64,000 nt of DNA from Stomoxys calcitrans. Taxonomy: Eukaryota; Arthropoda; Insecta; Diptera; Muscidae. The notes under the pieces were generated by a model. It searched no databases, was not told the origin of the DNA, and saw nothing but the letters and a program-made list of their open reading frames with translations. Shown piece after piece: positions 32,641 through 43,609 of this stretch; position 1 is the stretch's first letter, and each line of letters begins with the position of its first letter. The translations under genes and the position numbers were made by a program. The DNA lies in the NCBI RefSeq assembly GCF_963082655.1, contig NC_081556.1, positions 154,566,559 to 154,630,558 of the forward strand, given 5' to 3'.

Positions 32641-33258
32641 TACCAAACACAATAAAGAAGAACATAAAGGCAAAGAAAAATTTCCAAAAATAGAACAACT
32701 GCTGTCTAGAGAAGCATAGCTTCCTTTTGTCCCCTGAATGTCCAATAACACTAAAAACCATAACAACACCAGAGCCAGGAGTTGCATGCAACTAAAGGCC
32801 AAAGTGTAACACAAATTGAAATTCTAGTCGCAGAGAAAATGAAAAGATGGAGACCAAAGAAGAAAACCTAACAACATTGTCTGGAAATGACCATTTGCCT
32901 TTAACGTTTGCCCCCTCATCTAGGCATCTGTTGTATTGTTATTATTTAGCAGCACTCTTGAGATTGAATTTCAAATTGACTTCATGGCCTTGCAGTTCAG
33001 TTATACCCTATGGCCTTAGGCGAATATTTGGGTTTGCTATTTGATTAGTATTAGTAGCAAATTGCACCGGAAGGAACACCTATGCCTTTAGAAGAGTCAT
33101 GCAAGTTACTCATGGGGAAAAACTAAACTAAACAATTTCTAGGAAGGGAATATATCTGGATGTATTGAACACCAAATATGAAGTTTAAGGGTAAGGATTA
33201 AATGAAATTTTCCTCGAAAATTTATGTTCAAACTGGTCATATTATGCGGCTTTATAAG
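32641..33258. other. Probable intron sequence upstream of the FN3 exon
   Basis: AT-rich with no recognised repeat. The frame running through the exon into this interval (to 32814) is chance read-through of an intron. Confidence 0.4.
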
Positions 33259-33520
33259 TTTTATACCCACTACCGAAGGAAAGGGGATAAACTAATTTTG
33301 TCATCGAAATATTCTTTTGTGAACTTAAAAGTGATTGGATAGAGCTGACATATTGACCGATATTCCTATTTAAGATTTTAGCCCCATAAAAAAGGCATTT
33401 AATGTTCGATTAGAACCCAACACGTCATTGTCGAATTTGGTTGAGATCGGACGAGTTGCCAACATCTATAGGCCGATATCTTCATTTAGAGTTTTGGGCC
33501 TATAGGGACTATTAACGAAA
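33259..33520 (+). mobile_element. HINE-I 5' fragment, core deleted
   Basis: TTTATACCCACTACCGAAGG and GGGATAAACTAATTTTGTCA form the 5' end, followed directly by module sequence (AGAGCTGACATATTGACCGA, TTTTAGCCCCATAAAAAAGG). The leader and GTCY core are largely missing. Confidence 0.7.
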
Positions 33521-33750
33521 ACCAGAACCCAACTATGACACCCACATTTGTTCAGTAACTGTGAGGAATATCCTGCCCCAACACCACAGGAAGCAAACAT
33601 GTACACGAACCCGAAAAGTAAACAAGAGGGTATGGCGGGTATCATGGATTATGTACCAAGAAGATATTCAAATTTCAGAGAAAAGGTTAATTAATGAGGT
33701 TTTTATGAGTATAAGACCCTTAAATGGCAGATGGGACTACATGACAGCTA

Positions 33751-33988
33751 TTGGGTTGCCCAAAAAGTAATTGCGGATTTTTCATATAGTCGGCGTTGAC
33801 AAATTTTTTCACAGCTTGTGACTCTGTAATTGCATTCTTTCTTCTGTCAGTTATCAGCTGTTACTTTTAGCTTGCTTTATAAAAAAAAGTGTAAAAAAGT
33901 ATATTTGATTAAAGTTCATTCTAAGTTTTATTAAAAATGCATTAACTTTCTTTTAAAAAAATCCGCAATTACTTTTTGGGCAACCCAA
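33751..33988 (+). mobile_element. MITE-W copy 4, intact reference
   Basis: It is 238 bp with terminal inverted repeats TTGGGTTGCCCAAAAAGTAA and TGCGGATTTTT, and TA on each side. The interior reads GTCGGCGTTGACAAATTTTT, CTGTAATTGCATTCTTTCTT, AAAGTGTAAAAAAGTATATT. Confidence 0.9.
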
Positions 33989-33999
33989 TATATAACAAT

Positions 34000-35324
34000 A
34001 ACGCCTTATGTTGACCATCGGCTATTGGTTGGCCTAGCGCAACACGCTGTTTCCAAATTCAATAATAAATAAATAATAAATGCGCTTTTTGTGTGCTTGA
34101 GACATCAAATTAGCAGATCGGTTGGTAAGACAGCTATATTAAAATATGTTTTGCTATTGAATACACTCGGTTCGGATTATCGGTGGCCTAATCCAACTCA
34201 CTGATCCAAATGTTAGCGAAATCAGATAATAAATGGGCCTTTTACGCTCTTAAGACCCTAAGTCGGTGGATCGGTCCATATGGCAGCTAAATCCAAGTTT
34301 GGTCTGATGATATCGAATGGCCTTGTACAACTTACTGTTGTAAATTTCGAAGGAATCGAGTGATAAATGCGGCTTTTATAGGCTTAAGTCCTTGAATTCG
34401 AAGATCGGTATATATGAAACTAAATATCCAAGTATGGTCATATTGGAACCATACTCCGTTAAAATAGTGGGTGTTCTACTCCAACTCACTGGAGTAGATT
34501 CAGTCGAATCGGGTAACAAATGCTCCTTCTATCGGTAGTTCGGTCTATATGACAGCTATATTTAAATGTAGTCTGATATGGGCAATACATGACTTGGATA
34601 TCGGATGGTCCATCCCAACTCACTGTTCCTAACATCAGCGAAATCGATTAATAAATGGGCCTTTTACGCGCTTTAGACCCTAAGTCAGCAAATCAGTCTA
34701 TATGGTCTGATGTTGACTATACTTCGTTGGATATCGAGTGGCCTTGTACAAATCACAGTTCCCGATTTCAGAGAAATCGAGTGATAAATACGGCTTGTTC
34801 AGGCTTAAATCCCTGAATCTGAGAATCGGTCTATATGACAGCTGTACCCAAATATGATCCGATCTGATCCTTATTCCTTTCAAATATAGGGTGTCCTACT
34901 GCAGCGGCTTGCTCAGGCTTAAATCCCTGAATCTGAGAATCGGTCTATATGACAGCTATATCCAAATAAGATCTAATCTGATCCTTATTCCGGTCAAATA
35001 TCGGGTGTCCTACTGCAACTCACTGTTCCAAATTTCAGCGAAATTAGGCAATAAATGCGGTTTTTATGGGCTTTCGACCTCAATCCGCAGATCGGTTTTT
35101 ATGACAGCTATATGTAAATTTAGCCTGGTTTGGATCGGATATCGGAGGTCCTAGTACAACTCACTGTTCCAATTTTCAGCGAAATTAGCTATTAAATGAG
35201 CCTTGTATGAACTCAAGACCACAATTAGACCATTGGTCTATATGTCCAAATATGATCCGATTTGGCCCGTTCAAGAACTTAACCTGCATATTAACAAAAT
35301 ACGGAGCTGTGCAAAATTTTGGCT
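34000..35324 (-). mobile_element. HINE-I-like module array, minus, ends missing
   Basis: Degenerate modules repeat AATCGGTCTATATGACAGCT, GTCCTACTGCAACTCACTGT and AATCTGAGAATCGG. The right end, CTTAACCTGCATATTAACAA then AGCTGTGCAAAATTTTGG, is the block just inside the core. It is cut there by the LINE 3' end at 35325. The 3' hairpin is absent. Confidence 0.7.
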
Positions 35325-35454
35325 AGGTTAGGTTGAAAAGAGGGTGTAGATATTAATCCGCCCCATGCCACTATGGACATACACCTAAGCCAGTAATCGG
35401 CTTGTTGTGCGCTCTAAAAACTATAAAGTAACCTCTAAAAAAAAAATTTAAGTT

Positions 35455-35835
35455 AGGAATTCCGTGCTATTTACAAAATCCTTAATTGTTTTCAATACCA
35501 CTCCCCTATGTTGGTTCATGTCTGATATTGAGTCTCCACCTAAGTGCCGGTATCTGTTAGACGCGAATGCTGGGCAATGACAAAGGAAATGATCCAATGT
35601 CTCATCATCTTCCCCGCATACCCTACACATGCTATCACTTGCCTCACCGATTTTACATAAGTGAGCTCGTAGTCCTATGTGTCCCGTTATGAAACCAATA
35701 GCTATACTGACCTCCTTCTTGGTTCCTTTCAGTAATAGCCTCATCTTCTCACGATCTGGATCCCCCCATAGGATTTTCGCCATCCTACCGACCTTTTCGC
35801 TGTTCCACAATGTTGCATGCGCATTCGTCACCCAC
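35455..35835 (-). pseudogene. LINE C-terminal domain with zinc knuckle
   Basis: The frame reads WNSEKVGRMAKILWGDPDR, KKEVSIAIGFITGHIGLRAH, then DSMCRVCGEDDETLDHFLCH and CPAFASNRYRHLGGDSI. The C..C...H....C spacing is a zinc-knuckle-like motif typical after LINE RNase H. The frame itself is open, but it is separated from RNase H by a frameshift. Confidence 0.85.
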
Positions 35836-35924
35836 TCCCTTAATTCGGACTGTGCCGAAAGGCTTTGGGTTAACCAAGTTTATTGAGGACAGTCCTCTGG
35901 CCTTCACTGCCAAATCGTCTGCCC

Positions 35925-36265
35925 TTTTATTTCCCCTTACTCCGTTATGGCCCGGCACCCAAATGATGCGGATTTTGCCATCCCCAGAGAAGCCGTTAAT
36001 CTCCTTCTTACACAGCAAGACTGTTCGTGACCTGACCGTCCTGGTTTATAATGCACTTATGGTAATTTTACTGTCACTAAAGATGTTCACACTTGACGTC
36101 CTCGCGTTAGCACCACACCACTTCACGCATTTCGTGATTGCCCGAATCTTCGCCTGCAGGACCGTATGGTCAGGCAGTCCAAAAACAGATCTCAGTCCCT
36201 TGGTTCTCAATGTATACCCCCAGGCCCACTCTGTCCTCTAGCTTTGATCCATCGGCGTAATATGA
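35925..36265 (-). pseudogene. LINE RNase H domain, frameshifted
   Basis: In one frame ADGSKLEDRVGLGVYIENQ gives the first catalytic Asp region, ending in a stop after FWTA. In another frame KIRAITKCVKWC and SSVNIFSDSKITISAL continue, followed by a stop. KIRIIWVPGHNGVRGNKRAD and DLAVKARG complete the fold. At least one frameshift and two stops make it inactive. Confidence 0.85.
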
Positions 36266-36989
36266 TCTTCCAGATGGCAATACCAGGGTTCCGTCAATCC
36301 AAGACTGTGCCGATGGCAGCAGTGCCTCTCACTCAACTTCAAGATTCATTTCAAGTATCCGATCGGAAAGCTCCTTGCAGGTTTCCTATCACCATATACC
36401 GCGATGGTATGAGCTGCTCCCATCCTCAATCCATTCTCCCCTCGCCTTAAGTCTCATAGCCGTAGGGCTGCCTCACACTTAATCTGTATGTCAATGGGTT
36501 GGATATCTAGAATGGTCTCCAGTGCCCAAGTGGGCGTGGTCGTTATCGCTCCGCCTATGCCAAGACAACATGTTCTCTGAACCTGTTGTATGGTCCTTAT
36601 GTTGCACTTTTTCTCCATAGCAGTCCACCAAACTACTGAGGCATAAGTAAGTATTTGTCTAATCAGGCTCCTGTAGAGCTAGTGGTCTATCCTAGGATTC
36701 GGGCCCCATTTCGAACCTACTGCCTGTCGACATAGTGCCCAACATCTGTGAGCCTTCTCAGTACGCTCGTGAATGTGACACTTCCAATTCAGTTTCCTGC
36801 CAAACACTTAAGTATTTGACCTTGTCATATATCGAAATCGTCTTATTGAGGAAACGTGGTGCGTTAAATTGGCCCACCTTCGTCTTCGTTGTGAACAGTC
36901 TTCTCTGGGTTAACATTGAGACCTCTTTGTCTAGCCCAGTCATATGCCATATGCAAGACCATTTCGGTCCTCGTTCAGATGCGTAGCCC

Positions 36990-37640
36990 TAAGAAGTATT
37001 ATAACAACGACGGCTTCAAATCCCTCCTCAGTCAGCATCTATAATAGGTCAGTTATGGTGGTCACCCATAGGAGTGGCTATAATATGCCCCCCTGTGGCG
37101 TGCCTTGTGCCACTTTCTCCCTTATATTTATGCCATGGGACACACAATTCATCCACCTGTTACTTAGCATATGATTTATCCAGTCTCTAAGGACCGGGTC
37201 CACCCAGTACTGGTCTAAGGATTGGATCAGAGTGTAGCTCCGCACATTGTTAAAAGCCCCCTCGATGTCAATGCATACCGCCAGTGTGTACGTTTTCCCA
37301 TCGAAGGATTCTTCTATATTATGCACAACCTCTCGCAGGGCAGTCTCCACCGACCTTCCCTTGACATAGGCATGCTGTTTGTATTTGAGCAGTTCAATGG
37401 ATGTTCTACTCTTTATCACGATGTACACAATACGCTCCATAGTTTTGAGTAGAAAGGATGTAAGGCTTATGGGTCTGTAGGCCTTTGGTGCCTTGCCAGG
37501 CTTGGGTATAAACACCACCCTTGCCTCCTGCTAGGGTTTCGGAGTATATGCAAGTCCTAGGCAGGCTGTGAAAATTTTTGCCAGATGATGCGCCAGATAG
37601 TCTGCCTTTTTCAACTCAATGCTTAAAAGCCTTCATTTGT
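36990..37640 (-). pseudogene. LINE reverse transcriptase, catalytic motif deleted
   Basis: Reading minus, KKADYLAHHLAKIFTACLGL leads to TPKP then a stop at 37531-37533 (probably a former Trp), then VVFIPKPGKAPKAYRPISLT, LLKTMERIV, KYKQHAYVKGRSVETALREV, LAVCIDIEGAFNNV (motif A Asp) and QGTPQGGIL (motif B). Where the YADD motif should follow, the sequence reads EEGFEAVVVII, so motif C has been lost by a small deletion near 37010. AYDWARQRGLNVNPEKTV follows in a shifted frame. It cannot be functional. Confidence 0.9.
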
Positions 37641-37679
37641 ATTGTCCTGATCTTAAGTTTGTCATGAACTTAGTTTGGA

Positions 37680-37785
37680 CACATGGATTTCTACTCTACT
37701 ACTTCCTTTCTACTCCAATACCATTCAATTGAGTCGCATATAGTCCCTACCGGAGTGTTCAGCTATTACTACCACTATTACAATA
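37680..37785 (-). mobile_element. Family III scrap
   Basis: TTCTACTCCAATACCATTCA and TTGAGTCGCATATAGTCCCT match one family III module. Confidence 0.5.
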
Positions 37786-37787
37786 AA

Positions 37788-37935
37788 TTGCCCATGAACA
37801 TAACATTAAGGAGCAGGCGATACTTCTCTCATATCAATGAGTGCAGTCCGATTAAACTTTAAGCTCAATGATAAGGAGCCTCCTATAGCGAGTCCAAACT
37901 GCGTACCGCATAGCGACATCACATTAAGTTTTCAC
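37788..37935 (-). mobile_element. SINE-A 3' half, minus
   Basis: TTGCCCATGAACATAACATT, TCAATGAGTGCAGTCCGATT, AAGCTCAATGATAAGGAGCC and CGTACCGCATAGCGACATC, reversed relative to the reference. Confidence 0.75.
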
Positions 37936-39240
37936 GTTTTTTTGAATTTTTTTATTTGTTTGATGTATTGTTATTTTGGGTTCTAATTAAAACTTTTTTT
38001 GACTAGTTTAACTTTTCTAATTAAAATGTTTATGTATGCCTTAAGGTAAGGAAAAAATAGTGTAGTCTGTACAACAGTTCAATCAATAATCCTGAAAATC
38101 CATCAAAAGTTTAATATTTCACAACTTTTGTTTGTACTCATGATACAATAACCCTGCCACCACAACACACATAGTGTCTGCTAGTTCCATAGAGGTATTG
38201 GGTATTCCCAGAGCAAGACAAAAAAATTGTTATTAATTTATTACCCGACCAATAGAAAATTTGATTGGATTCTATACCGCAGAAAAGTGAACAACTCATA
38301 TTGCCTTGTGAGACTTCACAATAAACTAGTTTATGGTCTAGTGCTTGTCCATATTGCTTTCCACATCAGCAGATTGAGGGAGACAAGTCCCAAAGGACCC
38401 TAACATACATATGAGCAGCCTACAACAGCAAAACAAAAACAAAAAAAAAAAAAAACGACAGCCCAGTAACAAGACATTGTTATTGATGATGGAATTTTAT
38501 TACGCCATCAAAGTATGCATTAAATTGGCATTTTATTTGCTTGAAAATGACTAATGTTTAAGTGAGCACTCACACACACACACACACGCAGACACAGATA
38601 CATACTGCGACACTGTGCTATAATCAGCTCTCTACAATGTGCTCACCTTTTTATCTGTGTTTTGTCTCTTTGTTTTTCTTATATTAATTATACTATCTGC
38701 CGTTTACATTGACACAATGTATTAAAATTGATATGTAAATGTAGAGACGTATGGGTAAGAATGTCTGGGCCTACACTACATACACACTCATAATATGCCT
38801 GAGTACATTTATTTGATGTCATACACAATTTGACAGGTTATTAAATTATAAGACAGAGAGAATACTTCATTAGCGTCGTTCGTCGAATCGAATTTGAAAT
38901 ATTCGTATGCGGGTATGCAAGCACTTCACAAGAAGGACCCGAGGTCTCATTAAGTATTCATGATATGAAGGCCCGTTAAGGTATGCCTCCATTGATATAT
39001 GACATATAATGCTAAAATTTCATCGATGAGTGAGTGAGTTTTGCAGCCCAAGATAAGGATGTTTTGAAAAGGAAAAGATTGAGGCATCAATCATACAGCT
39101 GAAGAAAATTATTGTTGAAATTTGATAATGAAGTGTTTACGGTTCCAAAGAAAATTAAAAATAAAGGCATTTAATAACCGATTCGAAAAGCTTATTTAAA
39201 TATGTTTTCAGGGTGTTATAATAACAGCAGAGATACGAAG
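37936..39240. other. Unique AT-rich stretch with CA microsatellite
   Basis: A (CA)n tract lies at about 38567-38597 and an A-run at 38435-38455. No repeat family or coding domain recognised. Confidence 0.4.
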
Positions 39241-39246
39241 TTGTGA

Positions 39247-39430
39247 ACATCCACGGCTACTATCATTATATGGGAGCTATACCCAAATCCCAACAGAGGA
39301 TTTCAGATGGGTATTAAAATATTCCATACTCAATTTGGTGCGCGGCTACTATCTTTATATGGGATCTATACCTTAATGCCAGCAGAGGCTTTCAGATGGG
39401 CATTAAAATATTCCATACTCATTTCGTGCA
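39247..39430 (+). repeat. Two-copy 89-bp tandem duplication (HINE-II-like)
   Basis: TTTCAGATGGG begins at 39301 and 39390, with flanking CTACTATC.TTATATGGGA and ATTAAAATATTCCATACTCA shared. After it comes a short HINE-II-like module (AAATCTGAACCGATTTTTAC). Confidence 0.7.
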
Positions 39431-39611
39431 ATATGGCTGTAAATTATAGTAACTACACCCTTAAATGTGAAATCGGGAGATATACATAAATCTGAACCGA
39501 TTTTTACCAAACTTCGTAGCGCTGATCTATGTGCTAAAAAAAGTAATATATCGACATCGTGATGATTGGGTAACAAATGCGATCTCCACCTTGATGACCA
39601 AAACAAACAAA

Positions 39612-41310
39612 AACAAGTAAAAAGGCGTTAAGTTCGGCCGGGCCGAACTTTGGATATATATATATGTTAACCACCTTTCATCAAAATCCGGTAGAAATTG
39701 CATACCTTATGTCCCATAGCAGTTATATCGAAATATGTTCTGATTTGGACCAAATACTAATAAGTACAGTAGTTATATCTAAAAATAAACAGATCTGAAT
39801 CATATACTCCACGGATGTCGAAAAGCATAACATAAGTCACTGGGTCAAATTTCAGTGAAATCGGTTTATAAACGCGCCTTTTATGGGGCCAAGACTTTTA
39901 ATCGAGATATCCGTCTACATGGCAGCTCTATCCAAATCTGGACCGATTTGGCCAAGTTGCAGAAAAATGTCGAAGAGCCTAACTGAACTCACTGTCTCAA
40001 ATTTCAACGACATGGGACCATAAATGCATCTTTTATGGGCCCAAAACCTAAAACCGAGAGATCGGTCTATATGGCAGCTATATCCATATTTGGACCGATC
40101 TGTGCCATATTGTAGATGAATGTCAAGGGGCTTAAGCTTACTCACTGTCCCAAATTTCAGCGACATCGGACAATAAATGCGTTTTATATGCCCAAAACCT
40201 TAAATCAAGAAATACGTCTATATGGCAGTTATATCCATATATGAACCGATCAGGGCCAAATTGAAGAAAGATGTTGAAGGGCCTAACACAACTCACTGTC
40301 CGAAATTTCAGCAAAATCGTATAATAAATGTGGCTTTTAGGGGCCTAAGACACTAAATCGGAGCATCTGTCTATATGGCAGCTATATCCAAATGTGAACC
40401 GATTAACGAAGGACGTCGAAGGGGCTAACACAACTCAGTGTTCCAAATTTCATCAAAATAGGATACGAAATGTAGCTTTTATGGGCCTAAGACCCTAAAT
40501 CGGAAGATCGGTCTATATGGCAGCTATATCCAAATCTGGTCCGATCTGGGCAAAATTGGCGAGGGATGTCGAAGGGGCTAACCCAACTCTCTGATTCAAA
40601 TTTCATCAAAATCGGATAATAAATGTGGCTTTTATGGGTTTAAGGCCCTAAATCGGAGGATCGGTCTAGATGGCAGCTATATCCAAATCTGAACCGATTT
40701 GGGCCAAATTAATGAAGAATGTCGAAGGGCTTAACATAACTCACTGTCCCAAATTTCAGCAAAATCGGATAATAAATATGGCTTTTATGGACCTAAGACC
40801 TTAAATCGGAGGATCGGTCTATATGGCAGCTATATCCAAATCAGAACCGATCTCGGTCAAATTGACGAAGAATGTCGAAGGGCCTAACATAATTCACTGT
40901 CCCAAAATTCAGCAAAATCGTACAATAAATGTGGCTTTTATGGGTCTTAGACCCTAAATCGGCGTATCGGTCTATATGGGGGCTATATCAAGATATAGTC
41001 CGATTTAGCCCATCTTCGAACTTAACCTGCTTATCGTTCTATATGGGGGCTATATCGAGATAAAGTCCGATATAGCCCATCTTCGTGCTTAACCTGCTTA
41101 TGAACAAAATAATAAATCTGTGCAAAATTTCAGTTCAATATCTCTATTTTTAAAAACTGTACTGACGGAGGGACATGTCTAGATCGTCTTAGATTTTTAC
41201 GCAGATCAAGAATATATATACTTTATAGGGTCGGAAATGGATGTTTCGATTTGTTGCAAACGGAATGACAAAATGAACATACCTCCATCTTTCGGTGGTG
41301 GGTATAAAAA
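39612..41310 (-). mobile_element. HINE-I, complete, minus
   Basis: The 3' end is CAAGTAAAAAGGCGTTAAG with hairpin TTCGGCCGGGCCGAA and TTTGGATATATATATATG. The GCAG.TATAT motif recurs at about 40074, 40225, 40378, 40520, 40673 and 40826 (steps 151, 153, 142, 153 and 153). Near 40965-41090 the core-side block TATAGTCCGATTTAGCCCAT, CTTCGAACTTAACCTGCTTA is itself duplicated. The tetranucleotide core is almost lost (CTGACGGAGGGACATG). The 5' end is TCGGTGGTGGGTATAAAAA. Confidence 0.85.
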
Positions 41311-41860
41311 CAAGTAAAATTGCGTTAAGTTCAGCCGGGCTGAATCTTATGTACCCTCCGCCATGGATCGCATTTGTCAAGTTCTTTGACCAGTATCTTT
41401 TTATAGGCAAACATAGGATAAATGGTAAACATTGATATGCTATTGAAGCCATATCAGTTTATGGACCGTTTCGGACCATATTTGGTTTGGATGTTGGAGA
41501 CCATAGTAAAAGTCATTATGCAAAATGTCAGCCAAATCGCATAAGAATTGGGCCCAAGATGTATTATCGGGAGATCGGTTTATATGGGAGCTATATCAGA
41601 TTAGAGACCGATTTCGTTCATACTTGACATAGTGGTTGGAAGTCAAAACATGCCACATTTAAGCCAAATCGGATAATAATTGCGCTCTCTAGAGGCTTAA
41701 AAAGTCAAGATCCAAGATCGGTTTATATGGCAGCTAAATCAAAACAAGGACCGATATGGCCCATTGGTCTTAGACCAATATTTAGATGTGCTACAAACGG
41801 CGGAAGGTATTTATAACAACGACAGACGGACAAACAGCACAGAAAGGCTATGCGGTAATC
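41311..41860 (-). mobile_element. HINE-I, minus, abutting the previous copy
   Basis: It starts CAAGTAAAATTGCGTTAAG with hairpin TTCAGCCGGGCTGAA directly after the TATAAAAA of the neighbour. There are three modules (GATCGGTTTATATGGGAGCT and relatives). The 5' part is deleted to AATATTTAGATGTGCTACAA. Confidence 0.8.
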
Positions 41861-41959
41861 GAGCACTACGAGGAACGCTTTATACTTTTCTGGCCTAGCC
41901 AAGACCAAGTGCGGCAAGGTCCAATCTGAAATTCCCATTAGAAAGTTTAACATTTTCGC

Positions 41960-42092
41960 GCATAATCGTATTCAGAACGTTTTGGCGTTCGACCATCATT
42001 TGTGTTGTTTACAGTGACTTGAAAAAATTATTTTGCAAAAAAATTTTATAAATTCGCGAACATTTTCGTGCGACAAATTTTCACAACTTTCA
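41960..42092 (+). pseudogene. Mariner 5' end relic
   Basis: TCAGAACGTTTTGGCGTTCG, TTTGTGTTGTTTACAGTGAC and then CGCGAACATTTTCGTGCGAC correspond, in order, to the terminal and first-codon region of the mariner relic at 21245-21605 (opposite strand). No continuous frame. Confidence 0.65.
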
Positions 42093-42126
42093 GCATAGAT
42101 TACCACGATAAGTGGGCATTGTAAAT

Positions 42127-42416
42127 TGCAAATTTTGCCCATGAACATTCCACTAAGGAACAGGGGTAAACTTATCACATATCAATGAGTGAAGTTCGAT
42201 TCAAGTTTAAGCTCAATGATAAGGGGCCTCCTTTTTATAGTCGAGTCCGAACGGCATGCCGCAGTGCGACACCTCTTTGGAGAGAAGTTTTATCTGGCAT
42301 TGTAAGAAGGGGAAACCTGGGCTGAAAATTTGTCCTGATGGTCTCGCCAAGATTCGAAGCCAGGCGTTCAGCGCCATAGGCGGACATGCTAACCTCTGCG
42401 ATACGGTGGTCTCCAG
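42127..42416 (-). mobile_element. SINE-A, near full length, minus
   Basis: The tail TGCAAATTTTGCCCATGAAC is on the left. The head on the right is the reverse of GGAGACCACCGTATCGCAGA (A box with one change). The B box is CTTCGAATCTTGGCG. It abuts a LINE tail at 42417. Confidence 0.85.
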
Positions 42417-42765
42417 GACAACGAGCTCACTTATGCAAAAACGATGCGGCAAATGATAACATGTGGGAAAGATGATGAGACGTTGGAGCATTTCCCATGT
42501 CATGTTGCGGCATTAGCGGCTACTAGACAGCGGCACTTAGGTGGAGACACAATACTAGACTAGAACCAACTTTTGGGCCTGGTATGGAAAACATTTAGTG
42601 ATTTTGTAGGTAGCACCGAATACCTGATTTAGATTTTCTTTTCGAGGCTACTTTTTAGTATTTAGATCGCACAACAAGCCGATTACTGGTTTAAGTGCAT
42701 GTCCGTAGTGGAATGGGCGGATATCCGCACCCTCTTTTCATCCTTACCTAATCTAATATAAGGTT
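42417..42765 (+). pseudogene. LINE 3' end fragment
   Basis: GKDDETLEHF, CHVAALAA and RQRHLGGDTILD give the zinc-knuckle end. The 3' UTR AGCCGATTACTGGTTTAAGT, GCATGTCCGTAGTGGAATGG and CACCCTCTTTTCATCC match the UTR of the LINE at 35325-35454 (opposite strand). 5' truncated with frame lesions. Confidence 0.8.
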
Positions 42766-42827
42766 CTAATATTCAACTCTGTAATTGGCACATTCAGTCT
42801 TGGCTCCTTTCTTTTGTACGGGACATA

Positions 42828-43009
42828 TTGGGTTGCCCAAAAAGTAATTGCGGATTTTTCATATAGTCGGCGTTGACAAATTTTACTTTTAGCTTGCTTT
42901 AGAAAAAAAGTGTAAAAAAAGTATATTTGATTAAAGTTCATTCTAAGTTTTATTAAAAATGCATTTACTTTCTTTTAAAAAAATCCGCAATTACTTTTGG
43001 GCAACCCAA
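42828..43009 (+). mobile_element. MITE-W copy 5, internally deleted
   Basis: Both terminal repeats are present with TA flanks. About 60 bp are missing after GTCGGCGTTGACAAATTTT. Confidence 0.85.
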
Positions 43010-43011
43010 TA

Positions 43012-43369
43012 GTATGCTGAGGTCCCAATCATCGGACACGCGCAGACGAGCTGATGCATATACTTTATGCGGTCCTAAATAGTTCAGGGGGTAATCCATC
43101 GGCTTCTTTTGCCTTGTTGTTCTTTGGTCGGGTCACTGCTACTTGAACCTCATTTTTACTAAAGGTGAACATTATGTACCATGATCGGAGATTCGTTGTG
43201 CGGTATCCTTTTCGCCGTTATCGTCATTATGACTCCTGTAAATTTCAGTTTGGCACACTCACATCTTTCTATTTTTTGTTTCTTTCTGCGGAAAACCCGT
43301 TTCTCCTCTCTCCTTTTCTCCCGTTAATCGGGAAATAGTTTGTCCAAGCTCGGCACTGTTGTTCATCGG
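43012..43369. other. Short unique stretch
   Basis: Less AT-rich than most of the window. No coding similarity or repeat recognised. Confidence 0.35.
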
Positions 43370-43608
43370 AATTGGGGCAAAATAAGACTTTTATGTTCTC
43401 AAGAATTTTTAAAGGGAGATCGATATAAATTGGTGCTTAATAGAGATATAGGCCAACATTGAATTATGCGCGTTATTTTGATAGGCTGTAGAATAATTTG
43501 AACAGACAGAGGGCGGCCTAGTTCGTCCATGAATGAATTACTACGATCTAGTTTCTATTTCTTGTAGGGTTGAAAATGTATGAATAATTCGACGTGGTGC
43601 AAATAGAA
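43370..43608 (-). mobile_element. HINE-I 5' portion, minus, decayed
   Basis: TAGGGTTGAAAATGTATGAA, TCGACGTGGTGCAAATAGAA and TGACAAAATAG represent the reversed leader. The terminal ATACCC repeat is missing. Confidence 0.55.
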
Positions 43609-43609
43609 T

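Larger units (their letters stand above)
35325..37660 (-). mobile_element. 5'-truncated, dead LINE (RT, RNase H, zinc knuckle)
   Basis: The 3' end at 35325 reads, on minus, TTTCAACCTAACCTAGCC and has no long poly(A). Going upstream there is a 3' UTR (35325-35454), a C-terminal zinc knuckle, RNase H, a linker containing WWTAMEKKCNIRTIQQVQ and GAITTTPTWALETILDIQP, and reverse transcriptase. The element stops near 37660, so ORF1, the endonuclease and the start are missing. RT plus RNase H plus a terminal CCHC-type motif points to the LOA/I group of non-LTR retrotransposons. Relatives of its tail occur at 14935-15180 and 42417-42765. Confidence 0.9.

Noticed and set aside
32592..32814. Signal-peptide-like continuation upstream of the FN3 sequence (hydrophobic frame)
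   Set aside because: It lies across a strong 3' splice site and a polypyrimidine tract. The hydrophobic residues come from translating T-rich intron.
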